Origin: Takashimella koratensis
Lineage: Eukaryota > Basidiomycota > Tremellomycetes > Trichosporonales > Tetragoniomycetaceae
Direction: 5' to 3'
Assembly: GCA_003116875.1 (NCBI GenBank)
Contig: BCKT01000003.1
Coordinates: 1,497,185 to 1,561,184, forward strand
DNA length: 64,000 nt
Shown: in pieces, positions 1 through 11,825 of the stretch
Numbering within the stretch: position 1 is the first letter of the stretch
Layout of the letters: every line of letters begins with the position of its first letter
Translations under genes and position numbers: made by a program
Notes under the pieces: generated by a model
The model's database searches: none
Told to the model about the DNA's origin: nothing
What the model saw: only the letters and a program-made list of their open reading frames with translations

Positions 1-61
1 CCAAACGCCCATGTCTTCAGGAGGCGACCACTATGAATCCAATCTGCCCAACCTCGCTCAC

Positions 62-1225
62 CTTTTTCCACCCCTCGACCTCTTCCCAGCCCGCGACGGG
101 CATCGTCTCGCAGTCTACAGCCGCTTGTCCCGCAAGGAGCGTAAGCAGCATCTCGTCTGACCCCTCGGCGACTGACGACCCGCCTGGCGTTGACGGCAGC
201 GGATGCGAGTCCACGCTCAAAGGAGGCGGGACTGGTCTTCTCGACTGCCTCTTTTGGGCCGTTACCTCGTCGTCATCGAACCTATCCGTCATCTCGTTCG
301 CCTCGCTCTCTGATATCGATACCGGCGGGATATGCATTGACAACGATGTCGATTCGGAGATCGACCTGGTTGGTGATGGAACCTCGAATGACGGGCTAGC
401 AGACGCGGGTCCCGAACCGAGCCCGAAACCCGCGACGCCGCCGGAGGCTGAGGTAGATACGCTCAGACCACTGCTGCCGGCGCTCACGAGGGCCGAGGAC
501 GCGTGGTGTCCGTGCGTACCGTGAAGAGGGGAGTACCGATCTCCACCGCCTTGACCGCCGAGGTCCGACTCGCGCGCAGAGACAGGCGCGGAAGGGACCA
601 TATCGCGTGGTCGGGGAGGCGCGAACCCGTCAATCCCGTCTCGCCCATCACGATCGTGTAGAGAGAGCTGGGCAAGGCTTGGCCGCCGGTGCTCGTGCTC
701 GTCATTCTCGCCATACCCATGAGACTGCTGGGCGTACCCTCCGTAACCCCCACCTCCACCTCCACCCTGCCCACCATAACTTCCGCCGTATCTTTCCCGA
801 TCCTCGTCGTGCTCGTCCCACCCTGGTCGACCATACGGACTCGCTCTCTGCTCCGAGCCCGCGTACCCTCCCTCGTCATCATCATCATCCAACATAGGTC
901 TCCGCGACCCTCCTGTCCCATTCGCCATCGCCATTCTCGCTTCCATCCCGCCGTTCATCCCACCGCCCATTCCCATCCCCATCCCGCCTCCCATCCCCAT
1001 CCCCATCCCCGGTGCGCTGCCCATACCCAGCCCGCCGAGTCCGTTCTGCGCGTGCGAGGTCGTAAGAGGTGGTGACCGGGCGCGAAAGAACGCCGCGCGT
1101 GAAATCTTGGGAGAAGTAGGTGAATGCGACCCACCACCACCACCACCACCACCACCGCCGACCACCCCGCCGCCGTAGGCGTACGATTGGTTCATCTGTG
1201 GCTGGGTCTGAGTCGCGATTGGCAT
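62..1225 (-). CDS. Low-complexity hypothetical protein, first exon only (partial)
   Basis: This exon opens with ATG at 1225 and reads about 388 codons to a GTGAGC donor at 61/60. Past that donor the frame stops within 15 codons, so the gene very probably continues through an intron beyond the left edge. The product is rich in Gly, Met, Ser and acidic residues: a poly-Gly run near residues 22-32, GMGMG-type repeats near 65-95, an acidic DDDDDE patch near 115 and Ser-rich stretches in the second half. I recognise no domain, signal peptide or membrane segment, and the composition suggests a disordered N-terminus. Function unknown. I am fairly sure it is coding, because the open frame is long with an ATG and a well-placed donor, but the rest of the protein is outside the window. 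Confidence 0.6.
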
Positions 1226-2192
1226 GCGGAGGGGCAGGCTAGGAGCGGGTCACGATCAGAGCAGTGGCAAGTAGAGTAGCAGAGAGGGAGAGGGAGAGGA
1301 GAGGAGGAGAAAGTGGTAAAGTATAGAGTCGAGAGTTTAGGTCGAGGTCTGTGTGAAGTGGACAAGATGAGAAGGACAAAGTGGAAAATTCGTTGTGTTT
1401 TGTGTTTTGTTTACGCGGGTCACCACCCTTGGTACAAAAATGCGATGCAGCACAACCGATGGGTCAAGTACGTATTCTCGCGTGTGCATGCACTGGACCT
1501 CCTGGGACGCCTCTAAGCACCGCCGCTGTCGCCATTCATCGATCGCGTGCAGGGTCGAACCCGAGTCGGGTGGACTGTTCGGACAGGCATGCATAGACCG
1601 CGGGGTTGGCTAGCGAAAGGATCCCCCCCCCCCCCCCCCCCCCCCCCTCCGAGCGCCGCCGACATCACCACAGGTGGCAGCGACGCGCTGGTAGACTGAA
1701 CACCAGTGCAGGCGAAGATCAGCAAACGAGAGCAATGCATCTTGGTTGGAAGGGGCTGGTGCACGCGGTGGAAGCCGTGCACGCTGGTTGGGTGAGACAT
1801 GGCTGGAGTCCGGGGTTGGACAGTGAACACCAAGGCGGCGGGGTGTCTCGATCAAGTAGCTCGTGAACAAACTGCTTGCGGCAACTCGCGAGATTTGGCA
1901 GTCAGTTTGTCAGTTTGAGAGATTGAGCAACGCTGATAGCTCGAAGTAACGTCAAGAATCAAGACTGATATACGGCGTTGACCCGGTGTCGCGCTTCCTG
2001 AATTAGATATAGCCAAGACGCGCTCTGAACAACGATGACATGCGTTCTAATTGACCGTGACGACCTCCTCAACCACGAGCACCACGAGTCCATCCAGCGT
2101 ATCCACCCGCCTCAACCCTTTCAACCTCACATCCTACCAACCTTCCAACCATTACTCTCCACACCCACGTTCACGTCCTACTTTGGCTTGGT
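1226..2192. other. Intergenic: promoter of the left-edge gene and 3' flank of BET1
   Basis: No supported gene. The stretch holds the upstream region of the gene starting at 1225, purine-rich tracts around 1260-1330, a 25-nt poly-C run and the 3' flank of BET1. Short open frames here overlap on both strands and resemble nothing I know. Confidence 0.6.
1623..1647 (+). repeat. Poly-C homopolymer, 25 nt
   Basis: An uninterrupted run of 25 cytosines in the intergenic region. Its length is likely to be uncertain in any assembly. Confidence 0.9.
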
Positions 2193-3160
2193 TCACCGCC
2201 GCAACCACCAAACCACAATAAAGATCCAAAAGACAAGGACGATAAAACCCATGAACCAACACCAACCGAACCCTTGCCGCCGCGCCATACTCGTCATTCG
2301 TTTAAAAGTCCCGCCGAGAAAGTTGGTAGTCGATGCGAAGGCGTCGTTCTGAGGACGGCGGGCGGTGGGTAGGGTTTTGGGATAAGCGTGGATGCGGGGT
2401 AGGTGGGAGGTGGGAGATGAGGGAGGTCAAGAAAGGGATTGGTACGCGTGGATCATGTATGTACGTACCATTGTGGACAGCTCGAGGTTGCCATCACGGA
2501 CTTCGTTTCCAATCCCCACTGTGATCTGAGCAAGTCAGCCAACGTTCTACCTATCCTCGTCCCTCGTCCCGTGTTCATCTGAACAAACACGGGCACAACC
2601 GCCTACCGCCTGTCTTCTCCTCTCCTCTCCTTCTTCCCTCCCTTCCCTCCTATTCCTCAGCCCCTTCTCGCCCTCCCGAACGCTACTCACATCCTTCAAC
2701 ATCTTGACTTTCCCCAAAAGCCCATCTAGTCGTTCATCATTTTGCGTCTCTAGATCGTACGCCGTTCTTGAATACCCTGCACCCGCTGCTCCTGAGCTCA
2801 TCCCACCTCCATACGGGCTCTCCGAGTACTGTGACGCCGCGGACCCGGGTCGTCCACTCCCGCCGCCGAGGTTGGACCCGGGCCCCCCGGCGAAGAGCGA
2901 GGATGAGGAGGAAGAAGGGTACGGGTTGGGCTGGAAGGGAGTGCCTCGGCCGGAAGAGGGGCCAGAGGGAGGTAGGAGGACGGGAGCGGGTGCAGAGGAG
3001 GCAGAGCGTTGGTTGACTTTGGTCAGGCTGAGTAAGGGAGTAGGTTGGTCAGGAACAGTCACTGTGTTGGTGATTGAAAGCGGCGGGAGTTGGAGAAGGG
3101 ATTGGGGTGGACTATGGACGGTGGAGCTAGAGTTGAGAGAAGAGTTGCGTACCCGCTCAT
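2193..3160 (-). CDS. BET1: ER-Golgi v-/Qc-SNARE Bet1
   Basis: Bet1 is a tail-anchored SNARE that drives fusion of ER-derived COPII vesicles with the cis-Golgi. The model has four exons: 3160-3153 (ATGAGCGG), 3027-2691, 2525-2469 and 2348-2193, which join in frame to 185 codons plus TGA. The N-terminus is Ser/Pro/Gly-rich. The SNARE heptads start at LETQNDERLDGLLGKVKMLKD and continue through ITVGIGNEVRDGNLELSTM and NDAFASTTNFLGG. A C-terminal anchor follows (WCWFMGFIVLVFWIFIVVWW) and ends in LRR. The IGNEVR and TFKRM signatures are typical of Bet1. The first intron has a good CTGAC branch site before the CTCAG acceptor at 3028; the 8-nt start exon is the least certain part. A GTG-start alternative at 3062 is unlikely. 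The neighbour at 3552 lies on the opposite strand, so the two genes share about 390 bp of promoter. Confidence 0.9.
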
Positions 3161-3551
3161 GATGGGGTTAGGTTCTGCCTACAAAGGTATTGGCTCGAGA
3201 CTTGTCTAGCTGAGTTCGGGCGTGGTTGTAGAAGTGCTTGCTGGTATATATCCGCGTTGATCGCTGAGAGTGAGAGAGTCGGTGTGGACGTGGATGGGGA
3301 TACGGCGATGACGAGGTGCTTGGTGACTTGTGGGTATGGATTTTGGATGGCCGAATGAACAACGTCGAAATCTGAAAATCGGAAATCCGAGCTGAAATAT
3401 TCGGTTTCCATCTACCTCCATCCTCTTCCATCTCATCTCTCATCTCTCATCTCTCATCTCTCATCTCTCTTCTCTCATCTCTCATCTCTCACCCACTGTC
3501 CACCTGTCCACCTGTCCGCCTGTCCGCCTGTCATCCCCCGACTCACGCGCC
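3161..3551. promoter_or_regulatory. Divergent promoter region BET1 / CHORD gene
   Basis: This 391 bp lies between the BET1 start (-) and the CHORD gene start (+). The side next to the CHORD gene is a long pyrimidine-rich repeat tract, as is common at fungal transcription starts. I see no clear TATA box. Confidence 0.5.
3429..3532 (+). repeat. Pyrimidine-rich short tandem repeats upstream of the CHORD gene
   Basis: Direct repeats of the 7-mer TCTCATC run from about 3429 to 3490. They are followed by an 8-bp repeat of the CTGTCCAC/CTGTCCGC type from about 3499 to 3532. Both lie just 5' of the start codon and are probably in the 5' UTR or core promoter. Confidence 0.8.
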
Positions 3552-5526
3552 ATGCCAAAGTGTACACACCAAGGTTGCGGCCAGGACTTTGACGAGTCGT
3601 CCAACCCCGACGGAGGGTGTAGCTACCACCCTGGTGGTCCGGTAAGTCGACTATCGACTCCCTTGCTCTGAGCTCTGCTCGTCTCTCGTTCCTTGTTGCG
3701 TAGTCGAATGTGGAGGCGCGACCTCGGCGATGCTGACTATCAATCTCTATCTCCTATCAATCTCTATCTCCCTGCATCAACCGCTTCATACTCGTGCTTG
3801 TGGTCGCGTTCACTACTATTCCATAGGTCTTCCACGAAGGTCTCAAATCATGGTGTAAGTTCACCTTCACTTCCATTAGACCTGTTCTCCTCTCTTTCTG
3901 ACGCGTCTATGCGGTAACCCTCTGAGCCAGAACCATCACTGACCTCTCGTCCTTCCCTCTGCAGCATGCTGCCAAGAGACGAACAAAGTGAGCCGCTCTT
4001 CCTGGCATCTTAGCCTCGCGTCATCACAAGACACCTAGACTTAGGTCCCTTTGTGAAGTCAGGACTCCATTGACTGACTTGGACCCAGCCTGTGCTCGAG
4101 TTTGAAGCGTTCATGGCGTTACCTGTGAGTTTCTACATACGCTCGAGACTTCATGAACTCTTCACCGACTTCACCTCCCGTCCCACCATCCTCCTCCCAC
4201 TTCCCACATCCCACCTCGTACTTCTAATCCTCCATTCAACCCTCCCTCCGCCCCTTCTCCTACGGGTTTGCTGACCGTTCTAGCCCTGCGCGACCGGCCA
4301 ACACTCTTCGACTCCTCTCAAACCCGCTGCGGCGCCTAGCTCCTCCACGCCCGCCCCTACCTCCTCTTCCGGCGGCATCGAGACGTACGGTTCCGCCCTT
4401 GCTCCTGCCCAACCTGCCCAACCAACATCCAGCGCTCCCGCACCCGCTCCGGCGTTCACACCGTCCGCGACCGGGTCGGGAACCGCGACGCCCGCTGTCG
4501 TTGCCGCCGCGGTGGAGGAAGACGACTTGGCTGTGGCAGTCCCACCCGAAGCGGTGTGTAAGAGACCTGGATGTGGTGCCAAGTGGGAGGGAGAAGAAGT
4601 GTCCAGAGGAACAGGGGAGAAGGCGGTTTGCAAGTTTCACTCCCAGCCTGTGAGTGAACGAATTCCACCCCAATCTTTGCGTTCTCCTCTCTCAAGCCGC
4701 TCCAATTTGGTTTTTCTTTTCACTTTCTTTGGACACGTCAGGACCCTTCTTGAGCTCTTTGCTGACTACACTCTGTAATACCCCAGGCAATCTTCCACGA
4801 AGGATCCAAGGGATACCTGTGCTGCAAACGACGCGTACTCGAGTTCTCCGAGTTTCTCAATATCGCAGGGTGCACGGAGGGTACGCACCTCTTTGTCGGA
4901 GCCAAGCGGGACGAGGTGAGTGGTTCTCTGTTGTGTAGAAAGGCAATGATCTTAGAAGCGCAAACTGATCTCACGTCTGTTGAATGCTGACACTCTTCGA
5001 ACCCAGACTAAGGAAGAAGTGGTCAATTGCCGTGTGGACCATTATCAGACCCCCTTACAGGTCCACGTCTCGGCTTTTGCCAAGGGGTGAGTGATGGTTC
5101 CTTTCTCATATGAGTCATTCCCAAACCCTCTCCTCCCCACTTCAGAGTCCATTTTGAGCCACGCTGACTCCCACTTCTTTGTTCAACAACAACATCAGAG
5201 CGGACAAAGAGCGATCGAGCGTGACTTTCACCTCGGATTCAGTCAACCTCTCCCTTTTCCTTCCTGGTAACCGGCGTGTCCTCCGTACACTCTCCCCATA
5301 CGGTCCCATCGTTCCCGAATCTAGCAGCTACCGAATCCTCTCTACGAAAGTGGAGATTGTGTTGGTTAAACCGAGTGTGGCTTCGTGGCCGCTTCTCGAA
5401 TTGCCGGCGCCAGGGACAGAGTTGCCACCCGGATACGCGCTGACGTTTGGGGTACACGGGCGGACGGGGACAGTTGGGGGGAAGGAGATCGTGCTAGCAC
5501 CGGAGGAATTGGCGAAGAGGGGGTGA
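3552..5526 (+). CDS. CHORD and CS domain co-chaperone (CHP1/RAR1/melusin family)
   Basis: The protein has two zinc-binding CHORD domains and a C-terminal CS domain (p23/HSP20 fold), the layout of animal CHORDC1. These proteins work with Hsp90 and Sgt1. Eight exons join in frame: 3552-3641, 3827-3854, 3965-3987, 4089-4124, 4284-4649, 4787-4915, 5007-5086 and 5199-5526. CHORD1 begins at the start (MPKCTHQGCGQDFDE) and continues CSYHPGGP, VFHEGLKSWSCC. An Ala/Pro/Ser linker of about 80 residues follows. CHORD2 reads CKRPGCGAKW, CKFHSQP, IFHEGSKGYLCC. The CS domain begins near VHVSAFAKGADKE and runs to about LSTKVEIVLVKPS; a short tail ends at TGA 5524-5526. All paired Cys/His positions look present. 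The two intron-borne exons of 28 and 23 nt are small but keep the phase. Confidence 0.92.
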
Positions 5527-6143
5527 GCGTGGGTGGGTAGGGAAAGTAGAGGAATTGGATAGGGAAAGCGGAAGCGGCTTGAAGACGAAGAGGAGGGGAG
5601 AAGGGGTATACAACCCAAGGTGTTTGTTCAGTTTGTTCTTGTTTGTTCGGCCGCGGCAATCATCCGCGTTTATCTAGCATTCATCAGAGATCTCTCCTGA
5701 TCCCTCGCCAATACACTAGATAGATGGGCGAGATCAACACGGTCGTCAGCGGAGAAGGAGACATCTCTCTCTTTACCTATTCGATAACTCGCCTAGTCGA
5801 ATTCATCAACCACACATATCTCTCTCTCTCAAACCCTCAAAACAATCTCTGCGATCTAAACCCTCTCTCGCAGCAAGTCCAACCTTAGTTTCAAGTCCAA
5901 GTTCAAGTCATGCATGCATGCGCCTGCTCTATTCCTTCCCCCAAGACCAAGCAACTAATCGACTACTTATTCCAACTTGAGAGTTGTCGTACAAGACACT
6001 GATTGGGGGCACACGACAGTTCAGCCAACACTTTGCCGTACTTCTGAAACTCTTTCCCCTCAAACAAAGTGACTCCATCTGCAACTCGATTTCCCAACCC
6101 TTAGGGTCCCACGCTACGCCTACAGCCGATCGGAGCCTCGTAA
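5527..6143. other. Convergent intergenic region (two 3' ends)
   Basis: 617 bp between the stop of the CHORD gene and the stop of the alcohol dehydrogenase. It presumably holds both 3' UTRs. No gene or RNA was recognised; there is only a TCTCTCTC tract near 5819. Confidence 0.6.
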
Positions 6144-8058
6144 TTATGGCTTGATGGCGATCTTGAGGGCCTGGCGAGAGTTCATCTTGTCCAAAGCCTT
6201 CTGGTAGTCCTCGAGCTTGAAGACATCCGTGACCATCCCGGTTGTCCTGATCTTACCCGAGTCGAGGAACGCGATAGCCCGGGGGAAGCCTACATCAAGA
6301 AAGGCCTGGGTCAGCACAAAGTTCTTCTAGGCTTTGGAGGATAAGGTGATGAGAAACTCACAGTAAGCCTGAGAGAAGGAACCGATGACTCGGATCTCGT
6401 CACGGAAAATCTTGGCAGGGGGCCAAGTGACACGGGCAGTGTCCTCGTAGACACCGTACTGAGGCATTGTCAGCACGAATTACTGGTCACATCGTTCGGT
6501 AGACCGATCTGGCAGCATTGCGGATAGTGCACTCACGACAAGGAGGGTACCGCAACGAGCAACGTAGTTGATAGCGTCGTTACAGATCTTCTCAACACCA
6601 GTGCACTCGGCGACGACGTCGAAGCCGTCTATCGTGGTGTCAGCGCGATGTCATCATCCATCTTCGTCATCTTCCTCTTTCCCCTCCCCCCCTTAGCCCT
6701 GCGCGACCATCGCCCAACTCACAAGGGTTGTCCTTCTTGATCTGGGCCCACTGGGCGTCGGCGTTCGAACGGTCGAGGTCAATGTACTCGTCGGCGGCCT
6801 CGACCTTGCGAGCGAGGTCCATCTTGATACCCTTGTTGGCCGCGATCGTGACCTTGGAGGCACCACCGAGCTGAGAGAGCACAAATGTCAGCAAAAGGCT
6901 CTTTCGTAGCATGTCTCGCGCCAATCCCCACGACATTGTTTGTCTTGCTCTCCTCCATTTCACCTCAGCACACCCGACCCCGACCCACCTTCATGAGCTG
7001 AGCGAGAATGAGACCCGTTGGGCCGGCACCGATCAACAAGACTGAAGCACCGAACGGCATCTCGAGCTTGTCCATCCCGTGGATCGCACACGAAGCCGGC
7101 TCAAGCAAGGTCGCCTCCTCGTCGTTGAGGTTGTGGATTTTGTAACACTTGGCGAAGTGGTACTTGATGTATTCGGCGAACCCACCGTCCGAGTGGACAC
7201 CGGCGGCGGTAAAGTTCTCGCACATGAGAGCGTTGCCGCCACGGCAGTAGTAGCATGCACCGCAGCTCGCTGAGGGAGTAGACAAGCAGGTAGGGCGTAG
7301 GCAGGGAGGATAAGAAAGCAGGGAGGAGGTGAAGAGTCAGTTTCAGGTTCAAACGCTGCGAGTTCATCCAGTCTTCACTCACTGCCGACGTCCGCAGCGA
7401 TGCGGTCACCAAGCTCAAAGCCAAAGACCTTGTCGCCCATGGCAACAATGGTTCCGACCGCCTCGTGACCCGGAATCAACTAAGAGATCGTCAGCGCCTG
7501 CGATCCACCAAACCCTCTTCCTTCTGCATCTTCCCCCAATACTTGGCCGCCAGACTCACAGGGAACTTTGGGGAAAAGTCACCCTCGTGGATGTGGCCCT
7601 GTATCTCGTGTCAGTACTCTTCCCGACACAGGTCACGGGTTGCAGAAGGATGCAACTCTTCCGCTCTTTCCCGAGGCACGGTTAGAGAAAATCGCCACTT
7701 CACGTACATCAGTGCCGCAGAAACCGCAGATCGAGACTGGGAAGGTAGAACAATACGTCAGCTTTGATCGATCTCGTCTCGTCTGGTCCTCGGAGGTGTC
7801 GAATGGAGTCCGCACTCACCTTTGAGGAGGATCTCGTCCTCGCCGATCGTGGGGATGGGGACGTTCTTGACGGTAAAGTCACGAGCCTGATGGTAGAATC
7901 TCAATATCAGCTTCTGGTTCAAAGGCGCAACCCAGGCATTCGCACATCACGGCTCCGGCTCCCGGACCGATCCCGAGCGGAAGGAGCCAGTGCTACCGAC
8001 TCACGGTGTTGTAGTAGACGGCGCGCATCTCGCCGGTAGGCTGCTGTCCCTTGACCAT
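6144..8058 (-). CDS. Zn-dependent medium-chain polyol dehydrogenase, D-arabinitol dehydrogenase-like
   Basis: A zinc alcohol dehydrogenase that probably oxidises a sugar alcohol with NAD(P)+. The sequence most resembles fungal D-arabinitol dehydrogenases (Uromyces ARD1 type), but substrate and cofactor are inference. Ten exons join in frame: 8058-8005, 7886-7820, 7736-7708, 7598-7560, 7479-7383, 7269-6989, 6870-6723, 6628-6537, 6458-6362 and 6289-6144, giving 349 aa, the usual family length. The catalytic-zinc region reads [15 protein letters not shown] and then IPGHEAVG. The structural-zinc lobe is [15 protein letters not shown] with four Cys. The nucleotide-binding glycine motif is GAGPTGL near residue 180, and the protein ends in ALKIAIKP. 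No signal peptide is seen, so it is probably cytosolic. A TATA box and a likely 5' UTR intron lie upstream. Ten exons for 1050 nt is dense even for this genome. Confidence 0.9.
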
Positions 8059-8070
8059 TGTGATTGCTTA

Positions 8071-8627
8071 CTGCAGGCTCGAGTCAGTAATGTGCGTGAG
8101 GTAGAGCTGGGCGTAAAGTGCGATGAGAGGGAGAGGAGAAGGGGAGAGGGGTGAGAAGGGGTGGCGAAGAAGAGGTAGGAATCATTATGTAGTCGGGGGA
8201 GGGACCGATGAGCAGTGATCCGGACAACCCGCCCGCCAGGATTGGTCCACGTCGGCCACCACGACCGGTCTCGCGCCGTGCTCGCCGCCTCGTGCTAGCC
8301 CCAGGATCTACCCTTGACGCCCTCATGACCGCATTGGCCAGCTGAGAGCGAGGTCGCCGGCTGGCGCGGGGAAGCCCCGAGACACCCGATCTCGCCGGAT
8401 CTGCGGCCGAGAGGACAGAAGAGGCGATGAAGCCGATTGCACGCGAGGGAGGGAGGGAGGGAGGGAGGGACAGGAGAAGCGAGATCGGGATGCAGAGTAG
8501 GGCGCAAGGGCCCGTCGTGAGGGAAACGAAAATGGACACGGCAAGATCGGCGGTGGGCAGCGGACAGTGCGGAGGAAGAGAGCAGAGGGAGGGAAGGGAT
8601 GACGAGGCCGAGGACAAGACGACTCAC
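8071..8627 (-). other. Probable 5' UTR intron of the polyol dehydrogenase gene
   Basis: On the minus strand a GTGAGTC donor starts at 8627. A CCTGCAG acceptor ends at 8071, only 12 nt before the start codon at 8058. At 557 nt it would be much longer than the coding introns. The interval has no supported gene. Inferred from splice signals only. Confidence 0.5.
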
Positions 8628-8786
8628 ATGTGTGGTGGTGGAGGTGGGTTGGAGAGTGGGTGAGGTAGTGGTTGCTAGATTGTAGTTGCTACAGAGGAGG
8701 GCTTTGATACAGTGAGCTCGGAGTCGATGAAGAGGATGAAGGAAAGAAAAAAGAGAAAGGGGGAAGAGAATGGAAATGGGTGATCC

Positions 8787-8792
8787 TTTATA
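8787..8792 (-). promoter_or_regulatory. TATA box candidate for the polyol dehydrogenase gene
   Basis: TATAAA on the minus strand (in GTATAAAGG), about 165 bp upstream of the putative 5' UTR intron donor. A CT-rich run follows on the coding strand at about 8765-8720, a usual fungal transcription-start context. Confidence 0.45.
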
Positions 8793-8793
8793 C

Positions 8794-9637
8794 TCGCTTC
8801 GATTCACCCCGTCTCTCTATGCTACCCGCAACTCTATCCCCTGCTCCCTGCTCCCCAGGAGCTGCTATGGACTGGACCTTGGACCCGAAACCGACCTATG
8901 TGAGCGTGCACAACAAGGGGTCGGTACTGTAGCCAAGGACTCACAAGTGCGTCAGAGCAGAGGGGTAAACGAGGAAGGGAAGGAGGAAGTGGCTGCGTAG
9001 TTTCNCCCCTTTCTGCGTCTCTCCCCCCCCCCTCCCCGGCGGCTGCCCTCCAACCCTCTCTCTCTGCCCGCTGCCGAGCAAATACAAACTAGCTCGAGCC
9101 AGGGCCGGTTGCATTCAAGATTACCACTGCATGAATACCGATAGAGTTGCGGCCCATGCCGCGTGCCGCATTGCCCACTGCCGTTGGATGCTATCCAAGA
9201 AACGCCGCCGACGTCAGACACGCAATAATTCCAGGGTAAACACCCCCTGGTCATAATAGACAGCATCATTGGAACCTTCCCCCTTTTCGATTCCTCTCCG
9301 TCTCTCTCCTTCTCTCTCTCGCCCGCCTCGTCTCCTCACCCACTCAATCCCACAATGAACCCGGCGGCATCATCAACCGTCAGCCACGCCGACCACCTCC
9401 CCCGCCCTTGCTCCCCCGCCCAGTCTCATCCTCGCCGTTGCACAACGTAAGCAAAATACAAACATGCCCAAATAGACCCGTTACGAGGCTCTGGTGCAGG
9501 AACCTCTGGACCACCCCTAAAAAGGCGATGTATGCATGCTCAACCTCCCCTCGGACCTGCTGTGAAAACCTGGTACGGGGTATACCCATGCTATTGCGCT
9601 TTCGGTTAAACCAACTCTCGCACTCCGGCCAGGCGCA
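8794..9637. other. Intergenic: upstream of the dehydrogenase, downstream of SF3A3
   Basis: No supported gene. There is one undetermined base at 9005 and pyrimidine-rich runs near 9022-9065 and 9270-9330. The rest has no recognisable structure. Confidence 0.55.
9005..9005. other. Single undetermined base
   Basis: One N in the intergenic region, next to C-rich runs. Confidence 0.98.
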
Positions 9638-11825
9638 CTACAACAGCCCTTGCCTCTTCAAATCCTCATACGTCTTCTTATCATAGACATTCCCGTCAGC
9701 GTCCTCAAACTCCTCCGCCCTCTCCATCGCACTGAGCTCCTGTCGACCCTCGTGCTTGAGCTTCTCGGCGACTGCGCGTTGGAGAACGCGATGATCAACA
9801 GCAAAACCATCCCGGGAGTCCATATCAGCACGCACTCTTCACCTCGTAACAAGAGAGTGGATCAGAGGATGGAAACCAGAAGAGTACTCACGAGCGAGAG
9901 CGTCGGCGATCTTGGTGATCTCGTGGAAATGCTTGGTATTGGGCAACCCGAGGGCACGCATACCGAAGGCATGTCGAGACTCTTGGAAGTGACGATCGAA
10001 TGCTTTCCTATGACAAAGTGTCAGCCATCCGCCGTCCTCATCATCCGGTAACCAGCACACCCTACTCACCTCCCCATGTACACGTAATCCGAGCAGATCT
10101 CGCATCTAAACTCGACGCCAAGTCCGTGCAACTTGAACAACCAATACGGGATTGGTTTCCCGTCCCAACCCAGTGGCAACTTGAGCGGGTTGTATATTTT
10201 CCCATCTTCATCTTCGTCGTCATCCTCGTCGACTCCATTACGCGGCACCTCGGTCGGAGGTGGGGGAGCCTCGTTTTGCTCCTCGAGTTCGGCTTCACGC
10301 TCGCGCGCAGTCAACGCTGATCGCCGCTCAACCTCTGCGCGTGAGTCGGCAAGCACCTGCGGAATCGGCGGGAAGACGAGCAAAGCAGCGATGAGGAATG
10401 TCAAGCGAGCAGGCATCTTGACCTTGTCTCGGCCAGAGGTAGAGGTTGACGTAGATGCCTCACCGTTCGGGTTGGGGTTCACAGCCGTCTTTCCCTCACG
10501 CTCCTTCTTCTTGTGCTTTTCGGAAGTCAAGTGCGCATCGTAAACAGTCTGCTTCGAGTAGGATTTTTGACCTGCAGATAGGTATAAGACGTTCGCGGTC
10601 TATCAGCGACCGCCCCTCCTTCACAGCATCTTCGTCTTGTTCGCCCATCCCGTGAACACTCACAATACTGGCACCAGATCCCCTCTCCGTTCGAAGCCGC
10701 GGCCTTCGACCCTCTCGAGCTCGACCCCGCTTCCCATCCAGACACCTTGCCCGCCGCCCACGACTCCTCAAACTTGCTCTCCTCCTCCTTGATCTTCGCC
10801 TGGATATCGACGAGGGGGTAAGCTCGTTCGAAAAACGACACGAGGTATGCGTAGAGCGATTTCACGTATCTGCTCTTGTCAGCTCTCCACCATACCATCC
10901 TTGTTCCCAGAATCCAACAGACTTTGCCTCCTGGGGTAAGGAGCCAAGACTCACTCGAGGTACGCTGGAGTCGATTTTTCCCGAACATCTAGTGTTCGCT
11001 CCACTTTGCCCTGCTTCAACATATCCAAGTAACCAATGTACGACAACCGCGATGCTCCTTGCAGGTTGAGATACATTGAGTGAGCCTGGTACACGTCCAA
11101 GTGCTTTCCGTATGACTCCTCGCCAGTGAACACGTTGTCGAGCGCTAACGTAGAAAGCCCATTAGCATGGGTCAAACAAGGGACTGCCGAGTCGACCCAT
11201 CGAAGCGAGCACGCCGATAGCCAAGACCATGTACTCACGGTCAACGATCACAGGCTCGTCCTGGTCCTCCACGTAAATCTCCTGCAACCCATCACTCCGC
11301 ACGAGCTCGTCAATCTCGTGCAAGAATTGTCGAGCATTGATGTTTGTGTTCTTTTTATGGAAATCTTTGATCTTCTCAAACCGGACGTAGAACTCGGCAA
11401 GGTCGTCTTCACCTGCTGGTGGAGCCGACAACAGAGCAAGCTCTCGGGGTCGCAGTCTGCAGAGTTTCAGCATTGTCTTGGTTTCCAGTTACATAACACA
11501 AGTGAACTTTCGCAGACGGATGTGAGCACTCACCCTGGCGCATCCTCGTACGTCGCCATCAGGTTGGTCCGTAGCTCGCCAAGGCGATCTAAGATCTCTG
11601 CCGCCTTCCTATCTCTCCGCGTGATGTTCCGTTGCTGACATAAAGGAGCCAGGACGTCCTCCATCAGCACACGACAACATGTTGGACGTTGACACTGCGA
11701 AGGAAGCAAGCCACGCCGATGTTACTCACGACTGTAGGGTTTTGCATGAGAATGTCCGCAAGAGCCTGCTCATACCTCTCCAGCTCCTCGTGTGTGGCTC
11801 TTTGCGTCTCTATGATCGAGTCCAT
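9638..11825 (-). CDS. PRP9: Splicing factor 3A subunit 3 (SF3a60 / Prp9)
   Basis: A subunit of the SF3a complex of U2 snRNP, needed for mature 17S U2 and prespliceosome formation. The start is ATG at 11825 ([20 protein letters not shown]), typical of the family. Exon 1 is 11825-11730 and exon 2 is 11634-11534; later exons follow with GTGAGT donors to TAG at 9638. The core stretch with [19 protein letters not shown] and [17 protein letters not shown] is near-diagnostic of SF3A3. A first zinc finger reads [19 protein letters not shown]. The C-terminal matrin-type finger reads [16 protein letters not shown], followed by HFQESRH. The end, [10 protein letters not shown], is also typical. The length of about 500 aa fits the family. 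It is transcribed divergently from FAL1. Confidence 0.93.

Noticed and set aside
1313..1870. Several 60-100 codon frames around the poly-C tract
   Set aside because: Mutually overlapping on both strands, with no splice or domain support and frames crossing a homopolymer.
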